NCBI GenBank assembly: GCA_903898215.1
Contig: CAIUEQ010000331.1
Span: forward strand, 1-6,718
Length of the DNA: 6,718 bases
Direction: 5' to 3'
DNA from: an uncultured Bacteroidota bacterium
Lineage (GTDB): Bacteria > Bacteroidota > Bacteroidia > UKL13-3
Shown here: positions 1 to 5,487 of the stretch, in pieces
Numbering within the stretch: position 1 is the stretch's first letter
Layout: the number at the start of each line of letters is the position of its first letter
Position numbers and translations under genes: made by a program
The notes under the pieces: generated by a model
The model's database searches: none
The model's input: the letters and a program-made list of their open reading frames with translations, nothing else
What the model was told of the DNA's origin: nothing

Positions 1-94
1 CATCGCTGTGTTAACAACCTCAAAAGGAATTATGACGGATAAAGAGGCTCGCAAATTAAATGTTGGTGGAGAAGTATTGTGTTATATTTATTAA
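1..94 (+). CDS. rpsH: 30S ribosomal protein uS8 (S8), C-terminal end only
   Basis: The window opens inside this gene; base 1 is the last base of a codon and the frame reads from base 2 to a TAA at 92-94, giving 30 visible residues. They contain TTSKGIMTDKEARK followed by GGEVLCYIY, which match the C-terminal signature of uS8 (E. coli STSKGVMTDRAAR and GGEIICYVA). uS8 binds the central domain of 16S rRNA (helix 21) and is a primary assembly protein of the 30S platform; in E. coli it also represses the spc operon by binding its mRNA near rplE. Whether that control exists here cannot be judged, since the rplE region lies outside the window. It sits 18 nt upstream of rplF, the usual spc order. 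Confidence 0.95.
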   Translation, partial: IAVLTTSKGIMTDKEARKLNVGGEVLCYIY

Positions 95-96
95 TC

Positions 97-103
97 AGGA
101 GGT
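97..103 (+). promoter_or_regulatory. Strong Shine-Dalgarno site of rplF
   Basis: AGGAGGT lies 9 nt upstream of the rplF ATG at 113, in the 18-nt gap after rpsH. It is a perfect 7-nt complement to the usual 16S rRNA anti-SD core. It is the only full SD in front of any of the 13 starts in the window; the next best is GGAGA before rpmD. It fixes 113 as the rplF start. Confidence 0.8.
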
Positions 104-112
104 AGAAAAGAT

Positions 113-667
113 ATGTCACGAATAGGAAAAGCACCAATCAAACTACCTGCGGGTGTTGAAATTAAGGTTTCAAATACAAATAGAATTTCTGTAAAAGGAC
201 CAAAAGGTGAGTTACACCAAGATGTAGATAAAGACATCACGATAACTGTTGAGAACGAATTTATTCAGTTAACTCGTCCAACAGATCAAAAACGTCATAA
301 AGCTATGCATGGTTTATATAGAGCTTTGCTTAACAATATGGTTGAAGGTGTAACCAATGGTTATAAAAAACGTCAAGAACTTGTGGGTGTTGGTTATAAA
401 GCAAGCAATGAAGGAAATGTACTTGATTTAACTTTAGGTTTTTCACATCATATTTATTTTGAAATTCCTAAAGAGTTAAAAGTAAAAACAGAGCAAGATA
501 AAGGTAAAAACCCAATCATTACTCTTGAAGGTTGCGATAAACAATTAATAGGTCAGGTAGCTGCTAAAATACGTAGCTTACGTAAACCTGAACCATATAA
601 AGGAAAAGGTATCAAGTTTGAAGGTGAGAAATTAAGAAGGAAAGCCGGTAAAACAGCATCGAAATAA
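113..667 (+). CDS. rplF: 50S ribosomal protein uL6 (L6)
   Basis: Encodes 184 residues, the normal length for bacterial uL6, a protein of two similar alpha/beta domains that binds 23S rRNA near the sarcin-ricin loop and the GTPase-factor site. The N-terminus MSRIGKAPIKLPAGVE is typical. The first domain runs to about residue 82 and ends with RHKAMHGLYRALLNNMVEGV (61-80); the second begins near VGVGYKA (91-97). The family signature RKPEPYKGKGIKF is at 157-169, followed by a basic tail (EKLRRKAGKTASK). The start at 113 is supported by homology and by an AGGAGGT site 9 nt upstream, which is unusual for this operon. It is followed after 11 nt by rplR. Nothing is missing or broken. Confidence 0.98.
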   Translation: MSRIGKAPIKLPAGVEIKVSNTNRISVKGPKGELHQDVDKDITITVENEFIQLTRPTDQKRHKAMHGLYRALLNNMVEGVTNGYKKRQELVGVGYKASNEGNVLDLTLGFSHHIYFEIPKELKVKTEQDKGKNPIITLEGCDKQLIGQVAAKIRSLRKPEPYKGKGIKFEGEKLRRKAGKTASK

Positions 668-678
668 TATATAAAATT

Positions 679-1026
679 ATGTTGTCTAATAAAACTAGAA
701 AAAGAAATAAAATCAAAGCTCGTATTCGTGGCAGAGTATCTGGTACGCCAGAAGCACTTAGATTATCAGTTTTTAGAAGTAATAAAGAAATTTATGCTCA
801 ACTAATTGATGATGTTCGTGGAACTACTATAGTTGCGGCTTCTTCAGCTAACATTGAAGATAAACTAAATAAAATTGAAAAAGCGAATCTTGTAGGCAAA
901 GCACTTGCCGAGAAAGCAACTCAAGCGGGAATCGTGAAAGTAGTTTTTGATCGTAATGGTTACCTTTATCATGGCAGAGTTAAAAGTTTGGCTGATGGAG
1001 CAAGAGAAGGAGGATTAAAGTTTTAA
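679..1026 (+). CDS. rplR: 50S ribosomal protein uL18 (L18)
   Basis: Encodes 115 residues, within the usual 112-120 for bacterial uL18. uL18 binds 5S rRNA and, with uL5, places it in the central protuberance of the 50S subunit. Visible family features are the basic N-terminal arm (KTRKRNKIKARIRGRVSG, residues 5-22), the strand RLSVFRSNKEIYAQLIDD (28-45) and the C-terminal VVFDRNGYLYHGRVKSLADG block starting at 88, ending in AREGGLKF. The ATG has no Shine-Dalgarno sequence; the 11 nt before it (TATATAAAATT) are purely A/T, as is common in Bacteroidota leaders. The gene ends with an AAGGAGGA stretch inside Gly-Gly codons that has no start codon just downstream. A 66-nt spacer separates it from rpsE. 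Confidence 0.98.
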   Translation: MLSNKTRKRNKIKARIRGRVSGTPEALRLSVFRSNKEIYAQLIDDVRGTTIVAASSANIEDKLNKIEKANLVGKALAEKATQAGIVKVVFDRNGYLYHGRVKSLADGAREGGLKF

Positions 1027-1044
1027 TTATTACGGTTTACGGGT

Positions 1045-1060
1045 TATAAATATATTTATA
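1045..1060. repeat. 16-bp perfect A/T palindrome in the rplR-rpsE spacer
   Basis: TATAAATATATTTATA is its own reverse complement. It lies in the 66-nt spacer between rplR (ends 1026) and rpsE (starts 1093). Being all A/T and without a loop, it would make only a weak RNA hairpin, and no T-run follows it, so it is not an intrinsic terminator. It includes TATATTTA (1051-1058), which resembles the Bacteroidota -7 element TAnnTTTG, but I see no -33 TTG at the right distance. Chance is a realistic explanation in such A/T-rich DNA. Confidence 0.4.
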
Positions 1061-1092
1061 GCTTGATAAGTCGAAATAAAAAAAGAAGATAT

Positions 1093-1614
1093 ATGTCAAC
1101 AGCAAATGTAAAAAGAGTTAAAACAAGCGAAATAGAACTTAAAGAAAAAGTTGTTTCTATTAATCGTGTTGCCAAAGTAACAAAAGGAGGAAGAACATTT
1201 AGTTTCTCTGCACTTGTTGTAGTTGGCGATAGCAGTGGAGTAGTTGGTTATGGTTTAGGGAAAGCTAGTGAAGTAACTGATGCTATAACTAAAGGGATTG
1301 ACGATGCTAAGAAGAATCTTGTAAAGGTTCCTGTTCTAAAAGGTACTGTACCTCATGAACAATTAGGAAAATACGGAGGAGGTAGAGTTTTCTTAAAACC
1401 AGCCGCTCACGGAACAGGTGTAATTGCAGGAGGAGCAATGCGTGCAGTTTTAGAAAGTGCCGGCATTACAGATGTGTTAGCAAAATCAAAAGGATCATCT
1501 AACCCACACAATGTGGTAAAAGCAACCATTAATGCATTGTTGAACATGAGAGATGCTTATACCATTGCTAATACAAGAAATATTAATTTAAAGAAAGTTT
1601 TTAATGGAGAATAA
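1093..1614 (+). CDS. rpsE: 30S ribosomal protein uS5 (S5)
   Basis: Encodes 173 residues from ATG 1093. The frame stays open upstream to a TTG at 1063, but the extra ten residues (ISRNKKRRY after the start) do not resemble the family, while MSTANVKRVKTSEIELKEK does resemble Bacteroidota uS5 N-termini; I therefore reject 1063. uS5 sits at the mRNA entry tunnel near helix 34 and affects decoding accuracy. The N-terminal double-stranded-RNA-binding-like domain covers about 16-80, with the spectinomycin loop INRVAKVTKGGRTFSF (23-38) intact, and then GYGLGKASEVTDAI. The C-terminal domain has HGTGVIAGGAMRAVLESAG (106-124) and the KGSSNPHNVVKAT segment. No Shine-Dalgarno is seen. Four nt separate its stop from the rpmD start. 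Confidence 0.97.
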   Translation: MSTANVKRVKTSEIELKEKVVSINRVAKVTKGGRTFSFSALVVVGDSSGVVGYGLGKASEVTDAITKGIDDAKKNLVKVPVLKGTVPHEQLGKYGGGRVFLKPAAHGTGVIAGGAMRAVLESAGITDVLAKSKGSSNPHNVVKATINALLNMRDAYTIANTRNINLKKVFNGE

Positions 1615-1618
1615 TACT

Positions 1619-1798
1619 ATGGCAAAAATTATATTAACACAAGTGAAGAGTATTATCGGAAGACCGGAAGATCAAAAAAGAACCATTAGAGCTTTAGGTT
1701 TTACCAAAATGAACCAAATAAAAGAACATGAGGCTACACCTCAAGTACTAGGAATGGTTAAAAAAGTTGCACACTTATTAAAAGTTAAAAACGCTTAA
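1619..1798 (+). CDS. rpmD: 50S ribosomal protein uL30 (L30)
   Basis: Encodes 59 residues from ATG 1619, the usual 58-60 for bacterial uL30, a small one-domain protein on the solvent side of the 50S subunit. The sequence MAKIILTQVKSIIGRPEDQK, then RTIRALGFTKMNQ and a C-terminal HLLKV, fits the family closely (K-S-x-I-G plus the L-G-F/L motif). An in-frame ATG at 1604 would add five residues (MENNT) and overlap rpsE; family alignment and the Ala after Met favour 1619. GGAGA at 1606-1610, within the last codons of rpsE, is 8 nt upstream and could act as a weak ribosome binding site. It is followed after three nt by rplO, suggesting coupled translation. Confidence 0.96.
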   Translation: MAKIILTQVKSIIGRPEDQKRTIRALGFTKMNQIKEHEATPQVLGMVKKVAHLLKVKNA

Positions 1799-1801
1799 CA
1801 A

Positions 1802-2251
1802 ATGAAATTACATACACTAAAACCTGCCGAAGGTTCCATAAAAAGGGAAGGTAAACGTATAGGAAGAGGAGAAGGATCCGGTAAAGGTGGTACTGCAGCA
1901 AAAGGACATAAAGGAGGACAATCACGTTCTGGGCATAAAACTAAAAGAGGATTTGAAGGTGGACAAATGCCATTATACAGACGTATGCCTAAGTTCGGAT
2001 TCACGAATTTAAATAGAGTAGAATACACTCCTATAAATCTAGATAGAATTCAATCACTTGTTGATTCTAAAGGATTGAAATCTATTGATATCGAAGCTAT
2101 TGTAAGCAATGGCTTAGCATCAAAGAAGGACCTTGTGAAAATACTAGGACGTGGAGAACTTAAATCTGCAATAGAAATTAAAGCACATGCTTTTTCAGCT
2201 TCAGCACTAAAAGCTATCGAAGCTGTTGGAGGCACAGCCGTTAAAATATAA
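1802..2251 (+). CDS. rplO: 50S ribosomal protein uL15 (L15)
   Basis: Encodes 149 residues, the normal length. uL15 is a late-assembly 50S protein with a long extended N-terminal tail that runs into 23S rRNA. The tail is visible as a Gly/Lys/Arg-rich stretch (KREGKRIGRGEGSGKGGTAA, then KGHKGGQSRSG) over residues 14-50. It leads to the conserved FEGGQMPLYRRMPKFGF (51-67). The globular C-terminal domain ends with KAHAFSASALKAIEAVGG, matching the L15 family C-terminal signature. The ATG lies three nt after the rpmD stop and has no Shine-Dalgarno; an AAGGAGGA at 1911-1918 is internal coding sequence (KGGQ). secY begins three nt downstream, so rpmD, rplO and secY are probably translationally coupled. 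Confidence 0.98.
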   Translation: MKLHTLKPAEGSIKREGKRIGRGEGSGKGGTAAKGHKGGQSRSGHKTKRGFEGGQMPLYRRMPKFGFTNLNRVEYTPINLDRIQSLVDSKGLKSIDIEAIVSNGLASKKDLVKILGRGELKSAIEIKAHAFSASALKAIEAVGGTAVKI

Positions 2252-2254
2252 CGC

Positions 2255-3613
2255 ATGAAAAAAATTATAGAAACGATAAAAAATATCTATAGGATTGAAG
2301 ACCTTAGATACAAGCTTGGAATTACCTTGCTGATGTTATCGGTTTACCGTTTCGGAACTTATGTAACTCTTCCAGGCGTTGATCCTAACGCACTTGAAGG
2401 TTCAGCTAGACAAGCATCTGGAGGTATTTTCGGGTTGATTAACATGTTTGCCGGAGGAGCTTTCGGAAGAGGGTCAATTTTCGCATTGGGAATTATGCCT
2501 TATATCTCAGCTTCAATCGTTGTTCAATTGTTAACAATGGCGGTTCCTTCTTTTCAAAAGATGCAAAAAGAGGGTGAGGATGGAAGAAGAAAAATTAATC
2601 AAATTACAAGATACTTAACAATTGTTATTACAGCAGTTCAATCTGTTGGATTCTTAATAAACTTAAAGTCAGCAAATCCGGCAGCAATTATTTCAATTAC
2701 ACATCCTGAAGTAATGTCAAACTTTATGTTTATGTTCATGTCTTTAGTTGTTTTAACTTCAAGTACCATGTTTGTAATGTGGCTTGGTGAAAGAATAACA
2801 GATAAAGGCATTGGAAATGGAATTTCATTAATTATCATGATTGGTATCATTGCACGTTTACCATTTGCTTTGAAAGAAGAATTTAACTTTAAACTTTCAG
2901 AATCTGGTGGTGGTCTTGTAATATTCTTAGTAGAATTGGCTGCATTATTTGCAGTAATAATGGGAGTGATAATGTTAGTGCAAGGTACCAGAAAAATACC
3001 TGTACAATATGCAAAAAGAATTGTTGGAAATCGTCAATATGGAGGAGTTCGTCAGTATATCCCTTTAAAAGTGAATGCTGCCGGTGTAATGCCAATCATT
3101 TTTGCTCAAGCATTAATGTTTATCCCTTCAACAGTTGCTCAGTTTTTTCCAAATTACGAATCGATGCAAGGTGTGATTTCTACTTTCATCAATCCGGGTT
3201 CATTTGGATATAGTTTGACATTTGCAGTTCTTATCATCCTATTCACATATTTTTATACAGCGATTTCAGTTAATCCTGTTCAAATTGCTGATGACATGAA
3301 AAGAAACGGAGGATTTATTCCTGGTGTAAAACCTGGAAAAGCTACTTCGAGCTTTATTGATAATGTTATGTCGAGAATTACTTTTCCTGGTGCTGTGTTT
3401 TTAGCTATCGTAGCTATATTACCATCACTTGCAGGAGTATTAAACATAAACAGTCAATTTGCACAATTTTACGGGGGGACATCATTATTAATCCTTGTAG
3501 GAGTAGTACTTGATACATTGCAACAAATTGAAAGTCATCTGTTGATGCGTCACTATGATGGATTAATGAAATCTGGACGTATTAAGGGAAGAACTAATGT
3601 TGGAGCAGTTTAA
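2255..3613 (+). CDS. secY: Protein translocase channel subunit SecY
   Basis: Encodes 452 residues, close to the usual 430-450. SecY forms the inner-membrane protein-conducting channel with SecE and SecG and is driven by SecA or by the translating ribosome. Ten hydrophobic segments can be placed at about 20-38, 74-97, 118-137, 155-177, 185-203, 221-243, 272-292, 318-338, 371-393 and 405-424. The plug region lies near 55-72, and GIMPYISASIVVQLL (79-93) is a SecY hallmark of the second segment. The cytoplasmic C4 loop carries TRKIPVQYAKRIVGNRQYGG, and the C5 loop GGFIPGVKPGKATSSFID, in which Lys359 stands where E. coli has Arg357. The N-terminus (KNIYRIEDLRYKLGITLL) is Bacteroidota-like. No Shine-Dalgarno precedes it. 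map, often found downstream, is absent. Confidence 0.98.
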   Translation: MKKIIETIKNIYRIEDLRYKLGITLLMLSVYRFGTYVTLPGVDPNALEGSARQASGGIFGLINMFAGGAFGRGSIFALGIMPYISASIVVQLLTMAVPSFQKMQKEGEDGRRKINQITRYLTIVITAVQSVGFLINLKSANPAAIISITHPEVMSNFMFMFMSLVVLTSSTMFVMWLGERITDKGIGNGISLIIMIGIIARLPFALKEEFNFKLSESGGGLVIFLVELAALFAVIMGVIMLVQGTRKIPVQYAKRIVGNRQYGGVRQYIPLKVNAAGVMPIIFAQALMFIPSTVAQFFPNYESMQGVISTFINPGSFGYSLTFAVLIILFTYFYTAISVNPVQIADDMKRNGGFIPGVKPGKATSSFIDNVMSRITFPGAVFLAIVAILPSLAGVLNINSQFAQFYGGTSLLILVGVVLDTLQQIESHLLMRHYDGLMKSGRIKGRTNVGAV

Positions 3614-3616
3614 AAT

Positions 3617-3646
3617 TAATGTTGAAGAATGAATAAATTAACATTA
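3617..3646 (+). repeat. Weak hairpin after secY
   Basis: TAATGTT (3617-3623) and AACATTA (3640-3646) are perfect 7-bp inverted arms around a 16-nt loop, followed by TTTT (3647-3650). The stem is nearly all A/T, so it is too weak to call a terminator with confidence. It could attenuate between the secY and infA parts of the operon, but chance pairing is equally possible. Confidence 0.25.
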
Positions 3647-3652
3647 TTTTCG
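3622..3652 (+). promoter_or_regulatory. Candidate Bacteroidota-type promoter for infA and the alpha genes
   Basis: TTG at 3622-3624 and TATTTTCG at 3645-3652 are separated by 20 nt. The pattern fits the Bacteroidota primary-sigma promoter (TTG near -33, TAnnTTTG near -7, spacer about 19-21), with five of six fixed bases of the -7 element matched. A transcript would start near 3659, about 20 nt before the infA ATG. It is one of only three spacers in the window over 60 nt and falls where the spc and alpha operons are separate in E. coli. Such short patterns occur by chance in A/T-rich DNA, so the call is tentative. Confidence 0.3.
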
Positions 3653-3680
3653 CTGCCCTTTTTAAAATTTAAAATGAAAT

Positions 3681-3899
3681 ATGTCTAAACAATCGTTGAT
3701 CAAACAAGATGGAGTAATAGTCGAGGCATTGTCTAATGCAATGTTTAGAGTTCAGCTTGAAAACGGTCACGAAATAATAGCACACATTTCTGGTAAAATG
3801 AGGATGAATTATATTAAGATCCTCCCTGGAGATAAAATTTCTGTTGAAATGTCTCCATATGATTTAACAAAAGGTAGAATAATTTATAGATACAAATAA
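3681..3899 (+). CDS. infA: Translation initiation factor IF-1
   Basis: Encodes 72 residues, exactly the usual bacterial length. IF-1 is a single S1-type OB-fold that occupies the A site of the 30S subunit during initiation and assists IF-2 and IF-3. Family features include SKQSLIKQDGVIVEALSNAM at the N-terminus, FRVQLENGHEIIAHISGKMR (22-41), the ILPGDKISVEMSPYDLTKGR core (47-66) and the terminal IIYRYK. The start is fixed by the family length; an ATG at 3674 in another frame runs only four codons. There is no Shine-Dalgarno, and the leader is A-rich (AAATTTAAAATGAAAT). rpmJ follows after one nt. In many Bacteroidota map lies between secY and infA; here infA follows secY directly. Confidence 0.98.
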   Translation: MSKQSLIKQDGVIVEALSNAMFRVQLENGHEIIAHISGKMRMNYIKILPGDKISVEMSPYDLTKGRIIYRYK

Positions 3900-3900
3900 G

Positions 3901-4017
3901 ATGAAAGTAAGAGCATCTGTTAAAAAGCGCAGTGAAGATTGCATACTTGTTAAACGTAAAGGTAGAATTTATGTGGTTAACAAGAAGAATCCAAAATTTA
4001 AACAACGTCAAGGATAA
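3901..4017 (+). CDS. rpmJ: 50S ribosomal protein bL36 (L36), zinc-free form
   Basis: Encodes 38 residues (MKVRASVKKRSEDC at the start, NKKNPKFKQRQG at the end), the typical length of short bL36. bL36 is the smallest 50S protein and stabilises 23S rRNA at the base of the stalk region. The zinc-binding form has Cys11, Cys14, Cys27 and His33; here these positions hold Ser11, Cys14, Asn27 and Phe33, so only one of four ligands remains and zinc binding is not expected. Loss of the cysteines with NKKNPK in the second half is, from family knowledge, common in Bacteroidota. The ATG is one nt after the infA TAA, implying tight coupling, and rpsM starts nine nt after its stop. Confidence 0.97.
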   Translation: MKVRASVKKRSEDCILVKRKGRIYVVNKKNPKFKQRQG

Positions 4018-4026
4018 AAAAAAACT

Positions 4027-4404
4027 ATGGCTCGTATATCAGGTATTGATTTACCCAAAAATAAAAGAGGTGTAATTGGACTTACCTACATTTTTGGAAT
4101 TGGACGTTCAACCGCTGAGAAAATTCTCACCGATTGTGGGATCGACTTAAGCAAAAAAGTAAGTGAGTGGAATGATGAGGAATTAAATCACATCAGAAAA
4201 GCAATTACTGACGGTATAACCGTTGAAGGTGAACTACGCTCAGAAAAGCAATTAAATATTAAACGTTTGCTTGATATTGGTTGCTACAGAGGATTACGTC
4301 ACAGAAAAGGTTTACCTGTTCGTGGACAACGCACAAGAACTAATTCACGTACCCGTAAAGGTAAACGTAAGACTGTTGCAGGTAAGAAAAAAGTAACTAA
4401 GTAA
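4027..4404 (+). CDS. rpsM: 30S ribosomal protein uS13 (S13)
   Basis: Encodes 125 residues, normal for the family. uS13 lies in the 30S head, contacts the P-site tRNA through its C-terminal tail and forms bridges to uL5 of the 50S subunit. The N-terminal ARISGIDLPKNKRGVIGLTY is characteristic, followed by a helix-two-turn-helix element, IFGIGRSTAEKIL (22-34). The family signature GCYRGLRHRKGLPVRGQRT (85-103) and the Arg/Lys-rich tail (TRTNSRTRKGKRKTVAGKKK) are intact. In E. coli rpsM opens the alpha operon and its leader holds the S4 repressor site; here only nine nt (AAAAAAACT) separate it from rpmJ. A weak AGGA sits 12 nt upstream; no real Shine-Dalgarno is seen. Confidence 0.98.
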   Translation: MARISGIDLPKNKRGVIGLTYIFGIGRSTAEKILTDCGIDLSKKVSEWNDEELNHIRKAITDGITVEGELRSEKQLNIKRLLDIGCYRGLRHRKGLPVRGQRTRTNSRTRKGKRKTVAGKKKVTK

Positions 4405-4426
4405 TCAATAGCATAAACAGAAAATA

Positions 4427-4825
4427 ATGGCTACAACACAAGGTGCAAAAAAAACAACCAAAAAAAGAGTCGTTGCGATAGATGCAATGGGTCAGGTGCA
4501 CATTAAGGCTAGTTTTAATAATATAATTATTTCAATTACTAATTCAACAGGTCAAGTTATCTCTTGGGCGTCTGCCGGTAAAATGGGTTTCAGAGGTTCA
4601 AAGAAAAACACTCCTTACGCAGCTCAATTGGCTGCTTCGGATTGTGCAAAAGTGGCAGTTGATCTTGGTGTAAAAAAAGTTGAAGTGTTTGTAAAAGGAC
4701 CAGGTTCAGGTAGAGATGCTTGTATCAGAACATTATCAGCTGCAGGTTTGGATATTATGTCTATAAAAGATATCACACCCATTCCTCACAATGGATGTCG
4801 TCCTCCTAAGAAAAGAAGAGTTTAA
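4427..4825 (+). CDS. rpsK: 30S ribosomal protein uS11 (S11)
   Basis: Encodes 132 residues, the usual length being about 129. uS11 is on the 30S platform next to the E-site mRNA and 16S helix 23/24, and partners uS18 and bS21. The N-terminal tail is Lys/Thr-rich (residues 7-14) as usual; the core has GQVHIKASFNNIIISITNSTG (starting at 22) and WASAGKMGFRGSKKNTPYAA (47-66). GPGSGRDACIRTL (91-103) and the C-terminal ITPIPHNGCRPPKKRRV are near invariant. Asn122-Gly123 in that tail corresponds to the site that is converted to isoaspartate in E. coli uS11. No Shine-Dalgarno is present; the leader is A-rich (AAACAGAAAATA). Confidence 0.98.
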   Translation: MATTQGAKKTTKKRVVAIDAMGQVHIKASFNNIIISITNSTGQVISWASAGKMGFRGSKKNTPYAAQLAASDCAKVAVDLGVKKVEVFVKGPGSGRDACIRTLSAAGLDIMSIKDITPIPHNGCRPPKKRRV

Positions 4826-4855
4826 TATTTAAGAAAAGTATTACAAAACAATACA

Positions 4856-5464
4856 ATGGCAAGATACATAGGACCTAAAACCAAAATTGCAAGAAGATTT
4901 AAAGAACCAATTTTTGGCCCTGATAAATCGTACGAAAAAAGATCTTATCCTCCCGGACAGCACGGTCAGTCACGTAAAAGAGGTAAGTTAACTGAATATG
5001 CAATTCAACTTTTTGAAAAACAAAAGGTAAAATATACTTACGGTGTTTTAGAACGTCAGTTTTATAAAACATTTGAAGAGGCTGCTCGCAGAAAAGGAAT
5101 TACAGGCGAAAACTTGTTAAAATTTCTAGAAGCACGTTTAGATAATACTACTTTTAGAATGGGTATATCTCAAAAACGTAGTGGTGCTCGTCAACTTGTT
5201 TCTCATTGCCATATTACGGTTAATGGTAAAGTTGTAAATATTCCTTCATATCAATTAAAAGCAGGTGATGTAGTTGCTGTTAGAGAGAAATCAAAAACTC
5301 TAGAAGTAATTGTTGAATCACTTTCACATTCAAATACTAAGAAATTTAATTGGATTAATTGGGATGAGAAAGCGATGAGCGGAACTTTCCTTGCATATCC
5401 AGAAAGAGATCAGATTCCTGAAAATATTAAGGAACAACTGATTGTTGAATTATATTCTAAATAA
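4856..5464 (+). CDS. rpsD: 30S ribosomal protein uS4 (S4), cysteine-free N-terminal form
   Basis: Encodes 202 residues, typical for bacterial uS4, a primary 16S rRNA binder that nucleates assembly of the 30S body and lines the mRNA entry. The N-terminal part has MARYIGPKTKIARRF and YPPGQHGQSRKRGKLTEYAI (31-50). The S4 RNA-binding domain covers about 91-152, with LEARLDNTTFRMGISQKRSG (91-110) and VSHCHITVNGKVVNIPSYQL. There is no cysteine in the first 100 residues, so the zinc-finger seen in some uS4 proteins is absent. The C-terminus (IPENIKEQLIVELYSK) matches Bacteroidota homologues. It ends with two TAA codons in tandem (5462-5467). In E. coli S4 represses its own operon; no matching leader site is visible here. 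Confidence 0.98.
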   Translation: MARYIGPKTKIARRFKEPIFGPDKSYEKRSYPPGQHGQSRKRGKLTEYAIQLFEKQKVKYTYGVLERQFYKTFEEAARRKGITGENLLKFLEARLDNTTFRMGISQKRSGARQLVSHCHITVNGKVVNIPSYQLKAGDVVAVREKSKTLEVIVESLSHSNTKKFNWINWDEKAMSGTFLAYPERDQIPENIKEQLIVELYSK

Positions 5465-5487
5465 TAAATAAACTTTAATCTCAAACT

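Noticed and set aside
1063..1092. TTG start giving rpsE ten extra residues
   Set aside because: The added residues do not resemble uS5, and ATG 1093 gives the normal length and a family-like N-terminus.
1604..1618. Upstream ATG start for rpmD overlapping rpsE
   Set aside because: It adds MENNT, not found in uL30; ATG 1619 gives the standard 59 residues and has GGAGA at a suitable distance.
1795..2256. Minus-strand open frames across rplO
   Set aside because: They are antisense shadows of rplO with no family-like sequence and no supporting context.
2638..3095. Minus-strand open frames inside secY
   Set aside because: Antisense of hydrophobic codons in a well-supported secY; no independent evidence for coding.
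3674..3688. Four-codon ORF (ATGAAATATGTCTAA) overlapping the infA start
   Set aside because: Too short to support as a gene or regulatory uORF; expected by chance in A/T-rich DNA.
3814..4011. Minus-strand open frame across infA and rpmJ
   Set aside because: It overlaps two clear essential genes on the other strand and resembles nothing I recognise.
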